DNA from: Guadua angustifolia
Taxonomy: Eukaryota; Streptophyta; Magnoliopsida; Poales; Poaceae
Direction of reading: 5' to 3'
DNA length: 64,000 nt
Assembly: GCA_036346375.1 (NCBI GenBank)
Contig: CM070508.1
Coordinates: forward strand, 18,916,852-18,980,851
Positions 57,984 through 64,000 of this stretch are shown here, piece by piece (the first letter of the stretch is position 1; every line of letters starts with the position of its first letter). The notes under the pieces were generated by a model that saw only the letters and a list, made by a program, of their open reading frames with translations, was not told the DNA's origin and searched no databases. Position numbers and translations under genes: made by a program.

Positions 57984-58301
57984 TTCCTGAGGCTCCGTTG
58001 TTACTGCGAGTGTTCACCATCTGCTTGATTTGTTTTTAGGTTTAGGGAAGATAGAATTAGCATGGATAAGATGTAAGAATTCCTAATGCGGGGGAAATAG
58101 GTTAAACCCAAAATTTTATATCTTTATTAATTAACTTGGTATGGTTGCTCACAAAAGCCTAAAAGCTTTGCAACACATACTGCACACTCAGCAAGCATTA
58201 AAATCCAAACTAAACACTCAACCTTAACGTCTAGTACATTTGGGTAAGACTATTCTATTTGACGTGACTCCATATTTGAGTCTCAACTTAAACTAAGACT
58301 T

Positions 58302-59000
58302 TCACTCCTCGAGCCATCCTCCACGAGAACTTCCTGGTGGGTATACTGGCGGATGAGCTGGCGCTGGCGCGAACCGATCTCGATGTCCTGCAACTGGTGA
58401 CGCTTCCGGCTCTTCGAACTCAGACTTCATCTCCTCGGATGATGGTGGTGTAGCACGACCTCTCTCTTGTAATGCCTCCTCGAGCTCCATGATTCTCTCC
58501 TCGTAAGCTACTCGGGTCTCATGTAGTTCCTTCTCCACAACTCTGAGCGCTTTGTAGGCCGTCCTTAATTCCGTGTCGGTGTCATGGGCATGAGCTTCTT
58601 GAACAGCTGTGAATCATGCTAAGTGTACTGTGGTAGCATCCTCCTTCCGCGTGACGTATGAACGCCATGAATCTCGAACCATGGGGTGGAGTCTGAACAC
58701 TGTGTCTTCCAGCTCACGGTAGTTGTCGTAGCAGATCCTTCGTAGAGCGAGTCGTGATGCCTCCTGGATACCGATCTCCCAAGTGGATCTTCTCACCGTG
58801 ATGCTGATAGGTTGGCTTGCTCTCTCACCATTTCTGGCGTAAATTAACAGCTTGCACACCATTCCTCTTGTGGCTCCGTTGACGATCCAATCTCGGCCTT
58901 GATACGTTGGTTTGGTGAAACCTCCCAAAACTTGGAGCACCCTCCAGAGCTCTGTCGCGTAGCCTCCCTCGCACTCTACGTATGTTTGTGTCCTCCTCAT
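58302..59000 (-). pseudogene. Extra ORF upstream of gag (ORF0-like), one in-frame stop
   Basis: Between the 5' LTR and gag a frame of about 233 codons starts MRRTQTYVECEGGYATEL at 59000 and contains a TGA at 58614-58616, after which it runs on to a coiled coil (ETRVAYEERIMELEEALQER) and a Pro-rich end. I recall that some rice gypsy elements such as RIRE3 carry an additional ORF at this place. The sequence has no fold I recognise. The same reading frame continues across the stop, so a single substitution probably created it. Confidence 0.7.
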
Positions 59001-59194
59001 CTATTTAAAATAAAAATAGATAAGTCTTCCATCTTCAAATGGCCACTCCGAAAAATTTATGGTAGATTTCAGCAAAGGTAAGGAGTAGAGAATAAGATGA
59101 GTCAAGAGTGTTGTTTTAGTCCAATTTAGATTTTTCCTTTAGAAAATAAATTTTGGACACTCTACCAACTAGGGCCAAGTCCTACAGTCAGTAT

Positions 59195-59206
59195 GCTCTG
59201 ATACCA
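59195..59206 (-). other. Primer-binding site of the Tekay-type element
   Basis: The minus strand reads TGGTATCAGAGC, a full match to the initiator-Met tRNA complement, four bases inside the 5' LTR edge. Confidence 0.9.
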
Positions 59207-59210
59207 CCTC

Positions 59211-59440
59211 TGTAAGGACCCGAATTCACCAATTCGAATCCACTGTGTTTTACCGCACTAGTCCCAGGATCAATCGCTAGTGCACACAACTTAACATCGG
59301 TAAGCATCATATCATACACAACGATAAGAATAATAAGACTTTATTTATTGAATATAACTAGTGTATGATCTTATGATCACTTACAATATTTAGCCTCACA
59401 AGGCAATAGTAAAACCAATGAGACAAATGCAGCGGAGAGT
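59211..59440 (-). repeat. Truncated 5' LTR of the Tekay-type element
   Basis: About 230 bp matching the left part of 50950-54060 (TGTAAGGA.CCGAATTC, AATGAGACAAATGCAGCGGA). After GCGGAGAGT the sequence changes to unrelated DNA, while the full copy continues with AGTAGAAAACG. The outer 2.9 kb of the LTR are missing. Confidence 0.9.
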
Positions 59441-62010
59441 GGCACATTAAGGAGGAGTGTTAATTCATATCCATGTATATTACATCCCTACATGTGCCCA
59501 TATTTATATAAGTGTTAATATATATATTCAAAATCAAGCCATTTAGCCAAAAGTTAAAATTTTGTATACTATTAGTATTCTTGTGAAAAACTAATTGCAA
59601 AATGTATACAAATGTATTTGAAATGTTTTTCAAAGGTTTTTGCTTTACAAAATCTATTTTGAAAAGAAAATGAGTTTCATGATCAAAATCTAGTTTTCAT
59701 AGAATTAAATGTAAAATGATTTTGAAAGTAATTCCAAAATGAAAAACCTAGAGTTGGTCATTCTTAACAATTCTTGTGTTCAAAAGATTTTCAAAAGACC
59801 AACCTAGCAAAAGTTATTTGATTTTGAAACTTACCGAAAAACTATAATTGACCCATAATGGTTACATTATTGCACTTAGTGAGTTTCTCCGTTTGGACCG
59901 GATTCTTAGCCATATCTTGGTTCAAAATAGTATTTCAAACTCACACATACTAATTCCAATCAAATATCTTCTCATTTGCTTCGTTTGATACTTTTTGGAA
60001 TGATTTGAAAATCATATGCATGTATATCCTTTATATGAGCTGTTTTGGTCAAAAGTCAGAAATGTATTAAAAAAGGCCAATATTTGTGAAAATCTTTATA
60101 AAAGTTCTCAAATATGTATTTCAAATGTTTTACAATGCTTTCGGAATAAAAATTTCTATTTTAGAAACAAAATAGTAAATTTGGCCTCAAATGGATCTTA
60201 TAGGATCTTGATTTTGGATTAAATGAAATATTGTCATAAGTTAAAATCTATTGAGTTTTTGAAAAAGTGGTCAATACAAAACTCGTAGAGTTGGTCATTT
60301 CAAGCATTTCTTTAGTTCAAAGTTTTTCCAAACGACCAACCGTTCAAAAGTTATAGCCATTTGAATTTGGCCAAAATTCTTCATTTGACCCAAAATGACC
60401 CATTCTTGCATATTGTGGGTTTTGATATTTGAGATGGATTTCTTGATGTATCTTGGTTTGAAATAGTATTTTTAACTCATACAAAGCCATGAAAGTTTCA
60501 AATCTCCTTGAAAACCAAATTAGATTGCGTTTTGAGCATTCGGTGCAAATTAAACTTCTCTTTTTGCCTACGAAGCGCAATCTGCCATATCTTTTGAAAG
60601 AAAATTTCTTTTGAGGAAATTATTTTTGAGAAACTTTCTAATTAGTTCAAAGTTCATTTCTGGAAATTTTCAAACCATTTGGACTTTATTTGAAAAAGTT
60701 TTGACTTTTCTCCTCTTTAAATAAAAATCATGCCTACAAAGCAAAATTTGGCATATCTTTTGATTGGAGACTCCTTTTTGAAAAATTCTTTTTGGAAACG
60801 TTTCTTAGGAGTCCAAAGTATATTTATGGACAATTACAAATTATTTCAACTTAATTTGAAAAAGTTATGGCTTTTTCTCTTTTTTTGATCTTATTTGGCA
60901 TACTCTCACATTAAGTTGGATTTTACGATTTGAATGGATTTGATTATGCAAATTGGCTTATAAACATATCTCCAACTTATATGAAGCCATAGAAGTGCAC
61001 ATTTCCATTCAAAACTCATTTGGTTACCCTTTTGAGGAATTGATGAAGATTCTTATCCTTTATGTGTTTTAAATGCAAATTTCACCACATTTCTCAAAGT
61101 AAAATTGATTTATTCAAAATTTTTGTTGGAAAACCTTCTATTGCATATGGAGTTCATATCTGAAAATTTTCAAATTTATTTGAACTCATTTATAGGAATA
61201 TTGACTTCTTTTGACTTTGTGTCAAAATCAAACCTCCAATGCCCATTTTGATCTAATTTTTGATTGGAGGGTGATATTTGAGAAATTCTTTTTGGACAAG
61301 TCTATTGGATGTCCATGGAACATTTATGCAAAATCTCATGGCTATTGGACCTCATTTGATAAAGCTTTGAGCCAATTTTAAAATGTTCAGTTTGCTGAAA
61401 TTTTAGGTTTAGGCTGATTGTGGGGCTGTTTTGTGATTTTTGTATCTCCAAATGGGTTCATAATCAGATGAAAGTATTATGACATACTTTGATCCTCTAT
61501 AGTTGTAATTCATTTTCTAATTTTTTTTAGAATTTATGAACCATGTTTGAACCTTCTTTAAGCTCTGTCATAAAGCTTAAATGGAATGTCAAAACTGAAT
61601 TTTTTCAGCACATTGCACTTTTGAAATCTTGCCTACCTTTAAGATGATTTGAGTATTTCCTTGTGATGAAAACTAAGGTAACTCAATTTACTACTCCATG
61701 ATTCATCTAAAATTATTTGGGAGCTCATTTGTTGTTGTTTTCATCCTCAGGACCATTTCAAAGCGAGATTTCTTTTCCCGAAACCTTCGGTTCAGCATTC
61801 ACTATTTTCAAGTTTTTTGAGGTTTTTCTTTGCTCAAATGAATTTTTGGCCTTCACAGTCCTCGAAGAGAATTTCGACACGGATCTTTTCCGCGTTAATG
61901 ATTTTTGCATTTGAGCAAAGGTTTAAAAGCTACAATCGATCTTGTGCTGCTATTTGCATCTTTTGAGATTTTGAGAGTTTTAAATTGGAATCTTGGCGAG
62001 CCTTTCAAGA
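59441..62010. repeat. AT-rich repeat block, possibly a copia LTR
   Basis: No gene is present. The first bases read GGCACATTAAGGAGGAG followed by TGTTAATTCATATCC, like a polypurine tract and an LTR start; the block could end at CTTTCA (62007), giving a TG..CA unit of about 2.5 kb. Inside, modules recur, such as CATATCTTGGTTCAAAATAG (59910) and GTATCTTGGTTTGAAATAG (60450), with CCTACRAAGC-type blocks at 60570 and 60730. The LTR reading is speculative; the internal repetition is directly visible. Confidence 0.45.
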
Positions 62011-62295
62011 TGATCAAGCAGTGGCCCCAGTGCCCAGTCCTCAAGCTCAGGCCAAATCTGATGATGAAGAAGTGAAGATAGTCTCCCCTCTAAGAAAGAG
62101 CTCTGCCTTCAGTCGCCTCAAGAGGACTTTCTCCAAGCCAAGTTGCACCCTTTTTGGAAATTGATGCCAAAGGAGGAGATTTTTAGTAGAGAGTTGTCTG
62201 GTTGTCAGTCTGGGCTACTATTTATGTAAAAGTGATAGTGCATCTAGGCACTTATGTTATTTTGGTGATTAATGACAAACGCATATAATGACAAT
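62011..62295 (+). mobile_element. Second copy of the SIRE env-like end and LTR start
   Basis: It matches 46167-46455 over nearly 290 bp, including the basic tail, stop, polypurine-like GGAGGAGATTTTTAG and LTR start (TGATAGTGCATC at 62233). It is cut after ATGACAAT by the CACTA element. It differs from the first copy by scattered substitutions. Confidence 0.85.
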
Positions 62296-62315
62296 CACTA
62301 CTACAGAAATCATCA

Positions 62316-62625
62316 TCACAGACGGTTCGTAAACGTCATCAGAGACGGTTTTGTGAACCGTCGGTAACAATAGATGCGTGATGAAGGAGATCATCGAGCG
62401 GTTTTCCACCCATCGAGAAAATTTTCATCACGAGCGGTTATGATTTGAAACCGTCGTGATATATTAATATCACTGAGCGGTTTTATTTAAAACCGTGCGT
62501 GATAACTAAATATCACGAGCGGTTTTAAATCATAACCGTCTGATACTCTTTATATCTGAGCGGTTTCAAATCATAACCGTCGTGATGTAAAGATATCCTG
62601 ACGGTTACAAATAAGAACCGTCTGT
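62316..62625. repeat. Subterminal repeats of the CACTA element
   Basis: At least ten copies of GACGGTT, GAGCGGTT or AACCGTC occur in both orientations, spaced about 20-40 bp, and separated by ATATCAC/GTGATAT-type spacers. Confidence 0.85.
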
Positions 62626-62632
62626 GATGTCG

Positions 62633-63748
62633 TTTCCCCCACCCCGGCAGAACCTCCATTATTTATCTTTGTTGTTGAAATTTCCATCAATATTTCTACT
62701 TGATATTTACAAAGGCACAACCGATTATAGATGTGGTAATTGAATATCTGCACTTCCTATATGCATTGTGGCAGATTTGTCGTCGGGATAGACTTAAAAT
62801 ATAAACATTTGTAGCATTTTTCTCCTTTTTATGATAATGTTGATGGAACTCGACTAATAAATCAACCAAGACCCATGAGCGGCATGGCGAGGTCTCGGCA
62901 ACCATAGTGTGCTTGATCGAGCCGGACACACTTTCGAGTGTGTGATTTGCTTCATGCCATCTGAAGTGGCCTTCTTGTGAAGTCACCGTCGTGCCACGGT
63001 GCGGAAATGTAGGAGCGGCATACTCTTCTTGGCGTCACCGTCGTGCCGCGGTGGGAGAACATGGTACTTTGAAAAAATTTGTAGATGTACTTGATAGATT
63101 ACTCTAGGTAGGGTAATTAAAGATTGAACAAATGTGATTGCAAGTCGGGTCTTCCATGTGGGAAGGACTTTGGAACACCGACTTGAATGAAGAAAGAGGG
63201 CGAGGAGGAAGCCGATGGGCGGTGAGTGCTTGAAGAAGCGACAAGCAAGGGTGTTCCTTGGTTCTGTCTTCTTTAATTCTCATCCTCGACTAGAGTCAAT
63301 CTATGTACTCACCTCATGATACGATGCGGAAATTTTCAATGAACCATGAAGGCGACCGAAGGGAAAATATGCGACGGTGACGCGAAGACAAGAGCAGCAA
63401 GGTGACCGCGGCTTGGTTCAAGAAGGCCACTTCAGATGGCATGAAGCAAATCACACACTCCAAAGGTGTCAGTTGATCAAGTCATGGTTGCCGCCAATGT
63501 CGGCGTGGTCTTGGGGAGTCGAGTTCCATCAACATTATCATAAGAAGGAGAAAAGCGCTACAAATGTTTATATTTTAAGTCTATCCCGACGGACAAATCA
63601 ATGTTCTCAATGCATATAGGAAGTGCAGATATTCAATTACAACATCTATTATGATCGTGTCTCGTAAATATTGATGCGAGAATACCTAAGTAGATGGAAA
63701 TTTGAACAAAAACCATAAATAATAGAGGTTCTCACGAGGGTGGGGGAA
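62633..63748. repeat. Long imperfect inverted repeat inside the CACTA element
   Basis: The left arm (62633-62977) and right arm (63418-63748) are complementary over about 340 bp, with a 440-bp spacer. Matching blocks include CATCTGAAGTGGCCTTCTTG (left) with its complement at 63418-63437, and GAACCTCCATTATTTAT (left) against ATAAATAATAGAGGTTC (right). Each arm also leaves a short open frame with EFHQHYHKKEK, in opposite strands, which is a by-product of the symmetry. Confidence 0.8.
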
Positions 63749-64000
63749 AACATCTAGGTCAACAAGCAAGACATTGTTAAGTTGTTGCATTCAAGATGAG
63801 CAAATATGTATTAAGGATAATATCATGTGACAATACAATGAATCGTATAAACAAGAATAACCGCAAGTTTTGGACATATTTTCCGAATTAATGAATACCA
63901 TTTGACAATTGTACAACTCGAAGTTATAAGGCTGCGTGGAGCAGCGCCGGTTTTATTATTACTTCCGTGGCGGGAAGAAACAAACTTTCCCTCTAATGTT
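63749..64000. other. CACTA interior, nothing further recognised
   Basis: Sequence after the inverted repeat shows no domain, terminus or repeat that I recognise. Confidence 0.5.

Larger units (their letters stand above)
50950..59440 (-). mobile_element. Tekay-type (chromovirus) gypsy retrotransposon on the minus strand, 5' LTR truncated
   Basis: The 3' LTR is 50950-54060 and the truncated 5' LTR 59211-59440; they share over 220 bp of near-identical sequence (for example AATCCACTGTGTTTTACCGC). A polypurine tract (minus strand AAGGGGGGAGG) adjoins the 3' LTR and an initiator-Met primer site adjoins the 5' LTR. Between them lie an extra ORF, gag, part of RT, RNase H, integrase and chromodomain. 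The left edge interrupts a SIRE gag. The right LTR stops at 59440, so no target duplication can be checked. Confidence 0.92.
62296..64000 (+). mobile_element. CACTA (En/Spm-type) transposon, left end and part of the interior
   Basis: The terminus CACTACTACAGAAATCATCA at 62296 is that of grass CACTA elements. It is followed by a subterminal region (62316-62625) full of GAGCGGTTTT and its complement AACCGTC, the usual transposase-binding repeats. It is inserted in a SIRE LTR; the sister copy at 46440-46460 shows the uninterrupted site, and AAT before the element may be the 3-bp target duplication. The right end lies beyond the window. No transposase domain is seen. Confidence 0.85.

Noticed and set aside
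62696..63619. Two open frames sharing EFHQHYHKKEK, considered as a paired gene family
   Set aside because: They are the two arms of one inverted repeat read on opposite strands, with no start context or recognisable domain.

Overview
This is a piece of a large plant nuclear genome, most likely a grass (Poaceae). It holds two spliced host genes with plant features, GT-AG introns, GC-rich exons in AT-rich surroundings, several MITE families, and nested Ty3/gypsy, Ty1/copia and CACTA elements of types common in grasses. I cannot name the species from the sequence alone.

Layout. 1-1930: part of a Tat-type gypsy LTR joined to part of a Tekay-type (chromovirus) gypsy LTR. 1931-6190: gene-poor DNA with MITEs, one carrying a second MITE inside it. 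6190-10950: a complete beta-tubulin gene (three coding exons, probable 5'UTR intron, 2.4-kb second coding intron carrying two MITEs). 10960-16653: repeats, namely a hAT element with an 8-bp target duplication, inverted-repeat and tandem AT-rich sequence, a Mutator-like MITE and a Tourist-like MITE. 16774-20339: a complete six-exon isopentenyl-diphosphate isomerase gene whose upstream region is largely these two MITEs. 20340-22146: gene-free DNA plus a Tourist-like MITE. 22154-33807: a complete Tat-lineage gypsy element (11.65 kb, 5-bp target duplication, near-identical LTRs) with gag, pol, a second RNase H, and an antisense, apparently intron-containing plant-mobile-domain-like gene with its own TATA box. 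34737-43085: copia element A, with truncated LTRs and a deleted integrase core. 43090-50949: a SIRE-type copia mosaic in which an env-like region, one LTR and a gag follow one another. 50950-59440: a Tekay-type gypsy element on the minus strand, inserted into that gag, with a 3.1-kb 3' LTR, a gag preceded by an extra ORF, and RT/RNase H/integrase/chromodomain. 59441-62295: AT-rich repeat sequence and a second SIRE 3' end. 62296-64000: the start of a CACTA transposon holding a long imperfect inverted repeat.

Only the tubulin and isomerase genes look intact. They are housekeeping genes (microtubules; isoprenoid precursor supply) with no functional link beyond being neighbours on the same strand. 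Everything from about 22 kb on is mobile-element DNA, nearly all with stops, frameshifts or deletions. The most unusual structures are the antisense gene in the Tat element, the five 81-bp repeats coding a repeated gag tail, the internal-LTR-internal SIRE mosaic, and the foldback in the CACTA element. All assignments come from reading the sequence; no database search was run.
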